From contig NZ_BDIY01000002.1 in the NCBI RefSeq assembly GCF_002072155.1, positions 248,001-312,000 of the forward strand: 64,000 bases of DNA. Direction: 5' to 3'. This DNA comes from Roseovarius sp. A-2 (lineage in GTDB: Bacteria; Pseudomonadota; Alphaproteobacteria; Rhodobacterales; Rhodobacteraceae). Of the stretch, positions 37,500 through 48,722 are shown one piece after another (position 1 is the stretch's first letter; every line of letters begins with the position of its first letter). Under the pieces are notes generated by a model. That model was not told the origin of the DNA and did not search any database. It saw only the letters and a list, made by a program, of their open reading frames with translations. The position numbers and the translations under genes are program-made.

Positions 37500-39977
37500 T
37501 CAGTCGCTCGCAGGCAGCAGCGTCGTCACGCCCACGGTCGCGGCGCGCGCCAGATCGGGATCGAGCGACATCGGGATATATTCCCCGCGCCGCCAGATCT
37601 GCGCCAGATCGTCGTAGTGGCGGCTCAGGAAATGGCCCGACTGGCCGGTTGCGATGATGAAAACGCTGCTGTCGGGATCAGCGAAATCATAGACCCCGCG
37701 ATAGCCCGCCCCGTGCACGTTCTGGAACGGGTCCGGCCCCCCGCCGCCGCGCGTGCGCCCGCGCAGCAGCGTGTTGTCGCCACCCGATGTGGATTGGCGG
37801 ATGTTGACGAAATAGCGCAAGAGCGGCACCTCGCCCAGCACCTGATGATCATGCGTCGCCTGATGCGCATCGCCCCAACGCAGGCTTTCGAGCGATGTGC
37901 CGTAACGCTCTTCGATCCAGATCAGCGCGTCGTCAAGCGCCATGCGCGAGATGTCGGAACAGGTCTCCTGCGCCGCCGACTGCTTGACATCGCACCACGC
38001 CGCGGCCCCGTCCACATCCCGAAAGACGCGCTCGATGAAGACCGGGTCGGGATGGTCGAAGTCGCGCGAGAGCGGCCCGAGATCGTCGCGAATGAGCCGG
38101 TCCATCAGCGCCCGCATCCAGGCGGCATAGATCAAGGGCTCGGGCAGGTGCTCGTTCATCTCGCCGTTCCAGTTGGCGAGCATGGTGAGCGCGCGCTGTC
38201 GCAGGCGCTCGGGGGTGCCTTCGGGGGCGGCCTCACCGGTGAACCACAGATCGGCCCCGATCAGCGGCAGGATCGAACGCGCGGTGAAGCTGACGGTATC
38301 GAGTTGTGCCTCGATGAAGCTGTCGCGGGTATGCACCGCGCGTCCCTGCATCAGCCTGCGCCAGCGATGCACCCGTTGCGTATCGCCCCACAGATGGCTG
38401 ACATGCATCGGAAACGGGCGATCCACCACCTTGTTGTTGGTGTTGCCCAGGATGCCGCCCTTGGGGGCCACGAATTCGGGGTTGGCGGCAAAGGGCAGCA
38501 TGCCCTGCCAGCGATTTTCCGGCAGCCAGCCGCGCGTGGGCATGCGCCCCTCGCTCTCGTGCCGGGCGCTGCGCCGGGGCATCGCCCCGATCAGGCGCAG
38601 GGCGATGGTGTCCTGATCGACCAGTGCCAGGTTTTGCGACGGCGCGATGTAGAGGCGGCTGAGTTCGATCGCCTCTTCTACCGACTGCGCGCCCATCAGC
38701 CCCATCGCCGAGGTCATCGTGGTGTCCTCGCCACTGAGTGCGGTCCAGGCGACCGAGGCGACATGGCCCGGCGGCGTCACCTCTGAAAGGTTGTAGTGAC
38801 TGCCCGGCAGGACCGGGCCATTGTCGGTCCAGCGCAGGGTCAGGGTGACCGGATCGGCATCCTTGATCTCGATGATCGAGCGGCTGGTGCGAAAGCTTTT
38901 CCAGCCCTCCGGCGTGCGGTATTGGTCGGTGTTGTCGGGATTCAGTTTCTCGATGAAGACGTCCTGATCGTCCAGATAGGACGAGGTCACCCCCCATCCC
39001 AGCCGCGCACTGCGCCCGGTCAGGATGACCGGAATGCCGGGAATGGTGCCGCCGATCACGCCGCCGGATTGCAACTCCAGCCGTGCCAGATACCAGATGT
39101 TCGGGGCCGAAAACCCCAGATGCGGATCATTGGCCAAAAGCGTGCCTCCCGCCGCCGAACGCGAGGGCGCGGCGGCAAAGGCATTCGAGGCCCCGGCGAA
39201 GGCGCGCCGCTTGAAGGGCGAGAGCGGATCATCGGTCAGGTCCGGCTCTGCCGCAGCGTGACGAAACTCCGCACCCGGAAACAGGCTGGCATATTCCGGC
39301 AGGGCGGCGATGCCGCTGCCCGGCGCGAGCGGCATGATATCGTCAAGTCGCGCGGCATCGTCGAGCGCCAGCGAGGCCCGCGCAAAAAGCACCTCGTTCT
39401 CTAGATGACCCGAGAGTTGCACCGCCATCAGCTTGAGCATGGCAAGCGAATCCGCAGGCTGCCAGGGCGCGATCGGGGCGTTGAACAGGAATTGCTCGGG
39501 CGCGCCCCGGCCCAGAGCCTCCTGATTGATCTCGGTGATCCGCGCGTTGACGCCATCGGAATAAGCCTTGAGCGCCGCCAGCGTCTGCGCGTCCTGCGCC
39601 GCCACCGATTGCCGCGCGAGGTTATAGAGATCGAAACGGCGCATCGTGCTGTCGATCTTGACGGTGCGCGCGCCGAACACCTCCGACAGACGCCCCTGCA
39701 CCGTGCGTCGCATGGTCATCATCTGCCACAGCCGGTCCTGTGCATGCGCATAGCCCAGCCCGAAGAAGGTATCGGCATCGGTGCTGCCGAAAACATGCGG
39801 CACGTTGGCATTGTCGCGCACGATTTCGACCGGGCCGTCCAGCCCGCGCACCGCGAGCCGCTTGTCATACTCCGGCAGCGAGCGCGACAGCAGTATATAG
39901 GCCAGCAGAACCGCCACCAGCGCCAGCACCACCACCGCGCCCGCCGCGCGCAAAAGCCATTTGATTACCACTGCCAC
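37500..39977 (-). CDS. Penicillin acylase family protein
   Basis: Ntn-hydrolase of about 825 residues, made as a precursor and self-cleaved into two chains. An N-terminal hydrophobic segment (LLRAAGAVVVLALVAVLLAYIL) exports or anchors it, so it acts in the periplasm. The beta-chain nucleophile is the serine in FAGASNAFAAAPSRS, with LLANDPHLGFSAPNIWYLARL following as in the family. Members cleave penicillins, acyl-homoserine lactones or other amides; the substrate is unknown. The GTG at 39977 is chosen because GAGG precedes it and upstream codons overlap the divergent gene's leader. Confidence 0.88.
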   Translation of the reverse strand: MAVVIKWLLRAAGAVVVLALVAVLLAYILLSRSLPEYDKRLAVRGLDGPVEIVRDNANVPHVFGSTDADTFFGLGYAHAQDRLWQMMTMRRTVQGRLSEVFGARTVKIDSTMRRFDLYNLARQSVAAQDAQTLAALKAYSDGVNARITEINQEALGRGAPEQFLFNAPIAPWQPADSLAMLKLMAVQLSGHLENEVLFARASLALDDAARLDDIMPLAPGSGIAALPEYASLFPGAEFRHAAAEPDLTDDPLSPFKRRAFAGASNAFAAAPSRSAAGGTLLANDPHLGFSAPNIWYLARLELQSGGVIGGTIPGIPVILTGRSARLGWGVTSSYLDDQDVFIEKLNPDNTDQYRTPEGWKSFRTSRSIIEIKDADPVTLTLRWTDNGPVLPGSHYNLSEVTPPGHVASVAWTALSGEDTTMTSAMGLMGAQSVEEAIELSRLYIAPSQNLALVDQDTIALRLIGAMPRRSARHESEGRMPTRGWLPENRWQGMLPFAANPEFVAPKGGILGNTNNKVVDRPFPMHVSHLWGDTQRVHRWRRLMQGRAVHTRDSFIEAQLDTVSFTARSILPLIGADLWFTGEAAPEGTPERLRQRALTMLANWNGEMNEHLPEPLIYAAWMRALMDRLIRDDLGPLSRDFDHPDPVFIERVFRDVDGAAAWCDVKQSAAQETCSDISRMALDDALIWIEERYGTSLESLRWGDAHQATHDHQVLGEVPLLRYFVNIRQSTSGGDNTLLRGRTRGGGGPDPFQNVHGAGYRGVYDFADPDSSVFIIATGQSGHFLSRHYDDLAQIWRRGEYIPMSLDPDLARAATVGVTTLLPASD

Positions 39978-40075
39978 AGGGTCTGCCTCATCCGGGTTTC
40001 TGCTTGCATCTCCTGCGGGGATAGTCAGAAATCCCCCCTGAGACAATGGCAACACGCGATCAGGAGGAGAGAAGA

Positions 40076-40948
40076 ATGGCGAAGCTGGCATTTCTGGGAT
40101 TGGGCGTCATGGGCTATCCGATGGCGGGGCATCTTCAGGCGGCGGGCCATGACGTCTGCGTCTATAATCGCACCGCGTCGAAGGCCGAAAAATGGGCGGC
40201 CCAGCATGGCGGGCGGCATGCACCCACCCCGCGCGAGGCCGCCCAAGGCGCCGAGTTCGTGATGGCCTGCGTCGGCAATGACGACGACCTGCGCAGCGTC
40301 TGCCTGGGCGGCGACGGGGCCTTTGCGGGCATGGGCGACGGCGCGATCTTTGTCGACCACACGACGGTCTCGTCCAAGGTCACGGCAGAGCTTTACGCAG
40401 GCGCGCGCGCAGGCGGGCAGCAATTCGTCGACGCGCCCGTATCGGGCGGTCAGGCGGGGGCCGAGAATGGACAGCTGTCGATCATGTGCGGCGGCGATCA
40501 GGCCGCCTATGACGCGGCCGAGCCGATCATGACCACCTATGCCAAGCTCTGCCGCCGCATCGGCGATAGCGGCGCGGGCCAGATGACCAAGATGTGCAAC
40601 CAGATTGCCATCGCGGGGCTGGTGCAGGGCCTCAGCGAGGCGCTGCATTTCGCCGAGAAGGCGGGGCTTGACGGGCGCGCCGTGGTCGAGGTGATCAGCC
40701 AGGGGGCGGCCGGCTCGTGGCAGATGTCGAACCGCTACGAAACCATGATCGACGACAAATGGGAGCACGGTTTCGCCGTCGACTGGATGCGCAAGGATCT
40801 GGGCATTTGTCTGTCAACCGCAGACGAGACCGGCGCGAGCCTGCCGGTCACAGCTCTTGTCGATCAGTTCTACAAGGACGTGCAGAAGATGGGCGGCGGG
40901 CGTTGGGACACCTCCAGCCTCTTCGCGCGCCTGCGCAAGTTGGGCTAA
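40076..40948 (+). CDS. NAD(P)-dependent oxidoreductase, 3-hydroxyisobutyrate dehydrogenase family
   Basis: Beta-hydroxyacid dehydrogenase of 290 residues. It has the Rossmann motif FLGLGVMGYPMAGHL (residues 6-20), the substrate-binding signature VDAPVSGGQAGAENG and the catalytic lysine in GQMTKMCNQI. These define the family that includes 3-hydroxyisobutyrate dehydrogenase, tartronate semialdehyde reductase and glyoxylate/succinic semialdehyde reductases; which of these applies is open. A strong AGGAGGAGAG precedes the ATG at 40076. Confidence 0.9.
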   Translation: MAKLAFLGLGVMGYPMAGHLQAAGHDVCVYNRTASKAEKWAAQHGGRHAPTPREAAQGAEFVMACVGNDDDLRSVCLGGDGAFAGMGDGAIFVDHTTVSSKVTAELYAGARAGGQQFVDAPVSGGQAGAENGQLSIMCGGDQAAYDAAEPIMTTYAKLCRRIGDSGAGQMTKMCNQIAIAGLVQGLSEALHFAEKAGLDGRAVVEVISQGAAGSWQMSNRYETMIDDKWEHGFAVDWMRKDLGICLSTADETGASLPVTALVDQFYKDVQKMGGGRWDTSSLFARLRKLG

Positions 40949-40960
40949 ACATCACCGGTG

Positions 40961-41347
40961 TCAGGCGATCTCGCGGTCGCCTGACAGCCATTTGCGCGTG
41001 TCGATGGCATCCATGACCAACGAGACCGCATCGACCGCCAGCACGATCAGCAGGTAGGTGCAATAGGCGGGCTCAATGTCCTGCGTCAGCAGCCACAGCA
41101 CCAGCCCTAGCATCGGCGTCCAGATCAGCACATGCGGCAGCGCCATCAGCTTGGAAAAGCCCCGCTCGACCAGCATGATCACGCCGTTACACAGCATCGC
41201 CCCCACCGCCAGCGCCGCCAGCCACAGGCCAAAAGGCTCTGCCAGAAAGGCCAATGACGCCGCGTTCACCGGCACGAGGATCACCGCCACCCAAAGCTGC
41301 ACCCAAAGCGGCAGGCGACGATAGCTGTGCAAAATCTCTGAAATCAC
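40961..41347 (-). CDS. Four-helix inner-membrane protein, unknown function
   Basis: Protein of 128 residues with four hydrophobic segments (about 12-35, 37-60, 68-88 and 92-112). No family is recognised. The GTG at 41347 is preferred because AGGAGGGG lies eight bases upstream; the longer frame begins with an unsupported TTG. It is convergent with the oxidoreductase, 12 bp away, and preceded by a copy of the AAAATACTC intergenic motif. Confidence 0.65.
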   Translation of the reverse strand: MISEILHSYRRLPLWVQLWVAVILVPVNAASLAFLAEPFGLWLAALAVGAMLCNGVIMLVERGFSKLMALPHVLIWTPMLGLVLWLLTQDIEPAYCTYLLIVLAVDAVSLVMDAIDTRKWLSGDREIA

Positions 41348-41369
41348 GGCGCGCCCCTCCTGTTTCTTT

Positions 41370-41397
41370 ATGGCAAAAATACTCAAAAACCCCGGCT
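41370..41397 (-). repeat. Copy of the GAGTATTTTT intergenic motif
   Basis: Minus-strand reading gives GAGTATTTTTGCCATAAAG between the MFS gene and the four-helix membrane gene, with CCGGGG before it. It matches the tails at 8231-8250 and 61024-61033. Confidence 0.4.
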
Positions 41398-41408
41398 GAC
41401 GCCAGCGA

Positions 41409-42626
41409 TCACGCCGTGCGCGGGCGCATCACCAGCCAGATCAGCGCCGCCCCCGCCAGCATCAGGAAGGGCGCCATGGCGAGGTTGACCGCGGTCCAGC
41501 CCGCCTGCGCGGAGCTGCCCGAGCAATTCATCAGCCCGCCCGAGGCGAGCGATGCAAAGGTCACCCCGCCAAAGACCAGCAGATCGTTCAGCCCCTGCAT
41601 ACGCCCGCGCTCATGCGGGGCATGGGCCCCCGCCAGCATTGTGGTGGCCCCGATAAAGCCGAAATTCCAGCCCAGCCCCAGCAGGATCAGCGCCACGAAG
41701 AAATGCTCCAGTTGCACCCCCGAGAGCGCCACCGCGCCCGCACCGGCAAGGATGATCAGCCCGGTTGCGACGATCTTTTCCACCCCGAAGCGCACGATCA
41801 GATGGCCGGTAAAGAACGACGGGATATACATTGCCAGCACATGCGCGGTGACGATATCGGCCGCGTTGCCCTCGTCAAAGCCGCAGCCCACCACGGCAAG
41901 CGGCGTCGAGGTCATCACCAGGTTCATCAGCGCGTAGGACACCATCGCGCAGATCACCGCCACTGCGATTCGCGGGGTTTTCAGCAGTTCCATGCGCGAG
42001 CGTCCGCGCGGCGCATCCTCTGATGGCACGGGCGGCTTCGGGATATCGAGCAGCAGGAACAGGAACGCGCCCGCAAGATTGAGCGCGATCACCGCCAGAT
42101 AGGTGCCGAAAAACGGGATCACCATCGCCTGTGACGTGAGCTTGACCAGCTGCGGCCCGATGATGGCGCTCAATAGGCCCCCGGCCATGACATAGGAAAT
42201 CGCCTTGGGGCGGAAGGTCTCGCTGGCGGTGTCGGCTGCGGCGAAGCGGTAAAATCCCTGCGCCGACATATAGGTGCCGGTGATGAAACTGCCTGCCAGA
42301 AAGATCGGAAAGGACGCCACGTAGAGGCCATAGGCCCCGACAAGCCCGCCGATTGCCCCCGCAAGCGCCCCGATCATAAAGCCCGCGCGGCGGCCATAGC
42401 GCTGCATCATATACGACACGGGCGTGGCCGAGAACATCGAACCCAGAACGATCAGCGAGATCGGCAATGTGGCGAAACAGACGTTGGAGGCCAGCGATTG
42501 TCCGGCAAGCCCGCCCACCACGAAGATCATCGGCATCTGCGCGCCAAGGATCGCCTGTGCCGCCACCAGAACGGCCACGTTGCGCTTGGCGCGACTGTCG
42601 TCGATATGCAGGGCGGCATCGGTCAT
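41409..42626 (-). CDS. Major facilitator superfamily transporter
   Basis: Inner-membrane permease of 405 residues with about twelve hydrophobic segments and the MFS loop motif MMQRYGRRAGFMIGALAG between TM2 and TM3. It belongs to the drug-efflux-like group (MFS_1). Substrate unknown. The ATG at 42626 gives a short polar N terminus before the first helix (VAVLVAAQAILGAQMPMIFV); upstream codons overlap the neighbouring acyltransferase end and are not conserved. Confidence 0.88.
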   Translation of the reverse strand: MTDAALHIDDSRAKRNVAVLVAAQAILGAQMPMIFVVGGLAGQSLASNVCFATLPISLIVLGSMFSATPVSYMMQRYGRRAGFMIGALAGAIGGLVGAYGLYVASFPIFLAGSFITGTYMSAQGFYRFAAADTASETFRPKAISYVMAGGLLSAIIGPQLVKLTSQAMVIPFFGTYLAVIALNLAGAFLFLLLDIPKPPVPSEDAPRGRSRMELLKTPRIAVAVICAMVSYALMNLVMTSTPLAVVGCGFDEGNAADIVTAHVLAMYIPSFFTGHLIVRFGVEKIVATGLIILAGAGAVALSGVQLEHFFVALILLGLGWNFGFIGATTMLAGAHAPHERGRMQGLNDLLVFGGVTFASLASGGLMNCSGSSAQAGWTAVNLAMAPFLMLAGAALIWLVMRPRTA

Positions 42627-42688
42627 GGGCAGCTTGCTAGACCCGGGGCCGGGAAGGTGCAAGGGGGATTGCGCTGCCGCCGCGCGGA

Positions 42689-43771
42689 TCAACCCGGCTG
42701 CGGTGCCGGGTTTGGTTTCGGTTTCGGGCGAAAGCGGCGGAACCAGGCCTCGAGCGTGCGAAAGCTGGCCTCGGCGATCAGAACCGACAGCAGGCTGTAG
42801 ACTGCGAGCAGCGCCCAGTCATTCGCGACCCCCGCCAGGCCAAAGGCGCGGTTGGCGATGTCGAGCGCGATCAGATGATAGAGATAGATGCCATAGCTGA
42901 TGGCCCCCACCCGGGCGATCATCGGTTGCCGCAGCAGGCCCAGCCCGCCATTGTCCTCGCGCAGGACGAGCGCGGCGAGGGTTGCGGTCATCAGCGAATG
43001 GATCAGCAGGTTGGGCCAGCCGCGGATCTCGGCCGGGGTGAGGTGAATGGCGAGCGCGAGCAGGGCAAGGCCCACAAGCGCGGTCCAGCGCCCACCCAGC
43101 ACCCGCGCGGCCAGCGCATGGCCACGCGGGTGGTCGAGCGCGAGCGCGAGCAGCGCCCCCATGATGATCGGCGCATAGGTGGCATTGGGCAGTTTCAGGG
43201 TCAGCGGGCCGATCTGTGGTGCGCAGAGGCCGAAAACCCCCATGCTGCCCAGCACATTCGCCGCCACCACGACCAGCGCCAGACAGACCAGCGGGCGGCG
43301 GGTAAGCAAGAGCATCATCAGCGGCCAGATCACGTAATATTGCTCTTCCACCGACAGCGACCACGTGATCGAAAGCGTGGGGATATGGTCGGTCAGGAAA
43401 TTCGACAGGAAGAGGTAGTAAAACGGCACCAGGTCGGCGAGATCAGAGCGCCCGTTGAGCCCGACATAGTAGACCGAGACCGCCGAGACCACGAAGACAT
43501 AGACCGGCAGGATGCGCAGCGCGCGGCGGATATAGAAATCCCGGATCGAGAACTTTCCATATTCCCGCGCCTCGCGCAAAAGCAGCGTGGTGATCAGAAA
43601 GCCGCTGAGCACGAAGAAGAAATCGACACCGAGAAAACCGCGCGAAAGTATTTGTATCGCTTGCAGATCTCCGGGGATCGCGTGATGCCAGAGTACCATC
43701 GAGATGCAGACGAAGCGCAGCCCGTCGAGATTGGCGAAATGGCGACGCCCCAGATACTCGCGAAAGTCCAA
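42689..43771 (-). CDS. Acyltransferase family 3 membrane protein (OafA/YrhL type)
   Basis: Integral membrane O-acyltransferase of 360 residues with about ten hydrophobic segments. The family signature is clear: NLDGLRFVCISMVLWHHA near the N terminus with catalytic-type histidines, RGFLGVDFFFVLSGFLITTLL, and TWSLSVEEQYYVIWPL. Such enzymes acetylate or succinylate surface sugars such as O-antigen, exopolysaccharide or Nod factors. No polysaccharide genes are adjacent, so the acceptor is unknown. Confidence 0.9.
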   Translation of the reverse strand: MDFREYLGRRHFANLDGLRFVCISMVLWHHAIPGDLQAIQILSRGFLGVDFFFVLSGFLITTLLLREAREYGKFSIRDFYIRRALRILPVYVFVVSAVSVYYVGLNGRSDLADLVPFYYLFLSNFLTDHIPTLSITWSLSVEEQYYVIWPLMMLLLTRRPLVCLALVVVAANVLGSMGVFGLCAPQIGPLTLKLPNATYAPIIMGALLALALDHPRGHALAARVLGGRWTALVGLALLALAIHLTPAEIRGWPNLLIHSLMTATLAALVLREDNGGLGLLRQPMIARVGAISYGIYLYHLIALDIANRAFGLAGVANDWALLAVYSLLSVLIAEASFRTLEAWFRRFRPKPKPNPAPQPG

Positions 43772-43964
43772 TGCCCGTTCCCGCGCCGCTACGCCCCCGA
43801 GATCAGACCCTACTGCGGCACCGTGGCCCGATCAAGCATGACGAGGGGCCAACGCGGAAACACTGCTGCAACGCCGCAGAAACAGGCAGGCTCTCGGCGC
43901 GTCGGCGGCCTGGCCCCCGTGGCCATTCGACAGGCGCGCGAGACGGTCGTGACATGGCTCGTGC

Positions 43965-44219
43965 ATGGCCGTCTTGAACGGCTCTGATTTCAGCCTGGCG
44001 CTGGATAAGGTCGTGCCGGACGGGGGGGCATCGACGCCGTGACCGGCGTGATCGCGGGCCAGCCTGGTGCGGTATTGGGCAAGCTGGTGGACGAGGCCGA
44101 TTTTCGACATGCTGGTGATGGGTGCCTATAGCCATAGCCGCATCCGTAGCCTGATCATCGGCTCGACCACCACCGAGATGGTGCGCTCGTGCAAGGTGCC
44201 GGTGGTGTTGATGCGCTGA
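43965..44219 (+). pseudogene. Universal stress protein remnant with frameshifts
   Basis: Three frames join into one recognisable UspA-type C-terminal half: 43965-44030 reads MAVLNGSDFSLALDKVVPDG, about 44027-44103 reads IDAVTGVIAGQPGAVLGKLV then DEADF, and 44103-44219 reads FDMLVMGAYSHSRIRSLIIG and TTTEMVRSCKVPVVLMR before a TGA. The last junction is explained by one extra T in TTTT (44101-44104). The N-terminal half is not visible upstream (43772-43964 shows no gene). The stretch is therefore a truncated, broken gene. Confidence 0.75.
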
Positions 44220-44233
44220 GCCCCCGCCGGGTC

Positions 44234-45415
44234 TCAGCGATCCCCGCGCAACTGGTCGAGGACCGGATCGCGCACCAGCACCAGACGCCAGAAATTCGCC
44301 TCCGCATGGATCAGGTTGCGTGCGGGGCTGTCGGGGTCCGCGCCGGTGGTAATGACGGTGGCCATATCGGCCAGAACCTCGGGGTTGCGGCTGAAATAGC
44401 TATGGCTGGCTTGCCCCGTGACCGCGCTCACATTGATGAAATGCACGTTCCGGATACGCCGGAAGATCTCGCGCTCGGCCTCGCCCAGATGGTCATAGGA
44501 CAAGCGGCCAAACCGCATGCCGGCCATCAGAAGCTGCGCAAAGCCAAGTGCGCTGTCATCGGGGTTCATGTAGACCGTGATCCGGCCAAAGGCGGGGCCG
44601 AAGCGTTCCGCGATCAGCCGTTGCCGCACCACCGAGAAATCGAGATCGGGCGCCGCGAGGATCAGCGTCTCGACCCGCAGGCTGTCCCGCGGATCGCGCC
44701 CGGCGGCACGCGCCTCGATCACCAACTCGCGCAGCGCCGTGGTCACCACATCGCTGCCCCGGCTATGGGCCACGATATGAATGCGGCCCAGCCCAGGCAG
44801 GCCGCTCAGCAGGCGCAGCGTCTCCTTGAGGTGAAAGATCGAGAACTCGCCGCTCTCGCGATCCTTGAAATAGCCGAACGGGCCGGGATTGCCCGACGGC
44901 CAGCTATAGGCCACCGGCAGTGCCTGCCGGTCGATCGCCTGCCAGAGCCGGGCCGTGGTCTCCAGCGTATTCTCGAAACTGCTGTTGAAGCCGTGCACAT
45001 AGAGCAGGATGTCGCGCCCCGGCGTGGCGCGCAGGGCCCGGCCCAGCGTGTCACTCATCCGCGCGCCCGCAGCCTCATAACGCCGCATCGCCCCGGCATC
45101 GGGCACGATCACGCCCGCCTCCTGCGTAAAGAGCAGTGGCGTTGCCGGAAAACGCACCACCTCGCGCACCGCGCGCAACTCGGGGCCGGGGGGCGCGGTC
45201 TCGACCTCAGCGATGCCAAAGCCCATGGCCGCATCGCGGCGTGGTGTGTAGGTGATCACGCCCGCCTGCGTCGCGGTCGTGGCACGGTCGGTCACATAAA
45301 AGAGCGGCGATTGCGGGGCCGTATCCCCCGGCATCACCGGCAGCGCCGTGGTCCCGCCGCAGGCCGCCAGCCCGATAAGGGCCATGATCGAGACAAGACG
45401 CGCGCAAAGACGCAT
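44234..45415 (-). CDS. DUF900-type alpha/beta hydrolase lipoprotein
   Basis: Hydrolase of 393 residues of the DUF900 family. A lipoprotein signal is visible (MALIGLAACGG; lipobox LAAC), so the enzyme is probably lipid-anchored in the cell envelope. The core has ILLYVHGFNSSFENTLETTA and the nucleophile elbow AHSRGSD. Substrates are unknown; relatives include putative esterases. The start at 45415 follows GAGGGG and begins the signal peptide; the longer open frame adds a non-conserved polar stretch. Confidence 0.8.
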   Translation of the reverse strand: MRLCARLVSIMALIGLAACGGTTALPVMPGDTAPQSPLFYVTDRATTATQAGVITYTPRRDAAMGFGIAEVETAPPGPELRAVREVVRFPATPLLFTQEAGVIVPDAGAMRRYEAAGARMSDTLGRALRATPGRDILLYVHGFNSSFENTLETTARLWQAIDRQALPVAYSWPSGNPGPFGYFKDRESGEFSIFHLKETLRLLSGLPGLGRIHIVAHSRGSDVVTTALRELVIEARAAGRDPRDSLRVETLILAAPDLDFSVVRQRLIAERFGPAFGRITVYMNPDDSALGFAQLLMAGMRFGRLSYDHLGEAEREIFRRIRNVHFINVSAVTGQASHSYFSRNPEVLADMATVITTGADPDSPARNLIHAEANFWRLVLVRDPVLDQLRGDR

Positions 45416-45603
45416 GATCGACCCCTCGCAATGCTCCGACGCCTCCACTATGACGCATCCCGCGCCCCGGACAAGAGGCGATGCCCCGAACGGCACAGTG
45501 ATGTGACGGCGGTTCCGGGTCACGCGCAACCCATTGCCCCCGCCGCCCATGACCGCTATCACCACCCCCGATCAACCCCCCAAACCAGCGGAGCGGCACG
45601 ACC

Positions 45604-47259
<1,656 letters not shown>

Positions 47260-47261
47260 TC

Positions 47262-47326
47262 GTCATCCCCGACTTGATCGGGGATCTCTTGGCCATGGAG
47301 ATCCTCGGGTCAAGCCCGAGGATGAC
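47262..47326. repeat. Long imperfect palindrome after ettA
   Basis: GTCATCCCCGACTTGATCGG (from 47262) is mirrored by a segment ending in GAGGATGAC (47318-47326); inner GGGATCTC and GAGATCC arms flank GGCCAT. Each half is itself a small hairpin. Elements of this GTCATCCCCG type are common dispersed repeats in alphaproteobacteria; here it may also terminate ettA. Confidence 0.6.
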
Positions 47327-47518
47327 ATTTAGTGCGCCGACTGATGAGCTACCTCTGTGCTTCATCGGCGCGCCTACGGCGGTAAATGTGGGAGATGAAG
47401 TTTGCGACCTTGACTGACATAACAAAGTTGCGTCACGGTCCCAAAGCTACCCGAAGAAACATTGACAGACTGCACGCACGTGTTGCGCTAAATGACGGCA
47501 GGAGTGGAGGGCAGCATA

Positions 47519-47782
47519 ATGTTAGAGTGGGTTCACCGCTTTGCTGATACTTTGGGGTGGGCGATGAGCAAAGCGGACTTCCTTCCAATTGGTATTGGAA
47601 AAGGACTACTTTTTTTGCTTACACTTTGGCTCATAGCCAGCGCTCTTTTTATATTTTCATACATTCGATACCGTATTTTTGGTGGTGAACCGCCTGACGA
47701 TTTTGCCTATTATTCTGTTCCTTCATTTTTCATTATTCTATTGATGGGCGGTATTTTAGCCATAAACCTTTTCACAAGATAA
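47519..47782 (+). CDS. AT-rich small membrane protein, unknown
   Basis: Protein of 87 residues with two hydrophobic segments (about residues 28-50 and 66-84). No family recognised. GGAGG stands eight bases before the ATG at 47519; an upstream in-frame start at 47492 is weaker. The base composition is clearly more AT-rich than any neighbouring gene, with runs such as TACTTTTTTTGCTTAC, and third positions often T or A, unlike the rest of the window. This suggests recent acquisition. Confidence 0.55.
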   Translation: MLEWVHRFADTLGWAMSKADFLPIGIGKGLLFLLTLWLIASALFIFSYIRYRIFGGEPPDDFAYYSVPSFFIILLMGGILAINLFTR

Positions 47783-48327
47783 AGGCGCAAGGCCCGTCGC
47801 GCGATTGCCGACGCGCGCGGGGGCGATCCGACGGGGGATCGGGGCACTTTATCTCGCCGTATCCGAAGAACCTCGATCCGGCGCACCCAGCCTCACCAAA
47901 TCGCCGCCGCGTGGGGGCGCGTCATGCCGGAGGCATGCTTTCAGTATGACGATCGCGCGGCGGGCCTGGCGGCCCTCGATTCCGCGCGAAGAAGGCGCTC
48001 ATGAGGGCAGGCTGGGTCACGCCCAACCATGTCTCTGAAAAACTATCCCAAACTCACCGCCGCGTAATCGACGGCCGCAACGCGCGCGTCGACCATCACC
48101 CGGCGGGCACCGTTTTGGGCTGGAAACCATGTCGAGTGGCCTGACCTGTTCTGCCCCGTCTCGATAACCGTGATTGCTTCATGCAAATTGGAACCGACCT
48201 TCTGAAGTTCGGCTAAGCTACGAACGAAATCGCTCGATAGCACAGCGAGGGTCAGAATCCTCGATCCGGTAATGGGAATTCTCAGACGGGAGTCCTTGGA
48301 CAACCCGTTGGCCGGATGATGCGGCGG
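47783..48327. other. 545-bp stretch without a confident gene
   Basis: Several short frames are open, including an 86-codon one on the minus strand (48043-48303, TTG start, no ribosome binding site) and a 77-codon one on the plus strand (47805-48038). Neither has a recognisable family or start signal. Composition returns to GC-rich near 47800-48010, then drops. Remnants of decayed genes are likely but cannot be named. Confidence 0.35.
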
Positions 48328-48705
48328 TTACCGCGAACAGATACCGACGCGGAAGGTGCAGAACGCGCCAAGGCTGCTGCATTCTTCCATGGCGTTGGTA
48401 CGGGCTTTGTTCCGGCTCGGGCCAAGCCCAAGATGTGCGGTGCCGCTACGAGAGGTCGCAAGTGCGCCACAGCCGCCGTCAAACACTTCGACTGCCGTAC
48501 ACTTCGCGCCGCAGCCGCGAGCGGCACGTTTATGGGCGCGGGGTGCAGTGGCCTGATCGGCGGCGTAGCCCGCCGCGCCGTCCGAGCCCACCGCGACCGC
48601 GTTCCAGCAGGTGCCGTATTTGCAGGCAGCGGCAGGACCGGCGGCGAAGATTAGCGTGCTGGCGAAGGACGCGAAAATGAGCTGGGCCACGTGACGGGTA
48701 TGCAT
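48328..48705 (-). CDS. DUF4189 secreted cysteine-rich protein
   Basis: Protein of 125 residues. A signal peptide (about 1-27, ending GPAAA) precedes a DUF4189 domain with AVAVGSDGAAGYAAD and the repeated cysteines in GCGAKC, GGCGAL, EECSS and FCTF, probably disulfide-bonded in the periplasm or outside. DUF4189 proteins occur widely, often in several copies, and have no established function. The ribosome binding site is weak (AAAGAAA). A tandem 20-bp repeat lies 18-60 bp upstream of the start, in the promoter position. Confidence 0.7.
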   Translation of the reverse strand: MHTRHVAQLIFASFASTLIFAAGPAAACKYGTCWNAVAVGSDGAAGYAADQATAPRAHKRAARGCGAKCTAVEVFDGGCGALATSRSGTAHLGLGPSRNKARTNAMEECSSLGAFCTFRVGICSR

Positions 48706-48722
48706 GAACGGTTTCTTTCAAT

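Noticed and set aside
48043..48303. An 86-codon minus-strand frame as a gene
   Set aside because: TTG start without a ribosome binding site, no hydrophobic or domain pattern, and no family recognised.
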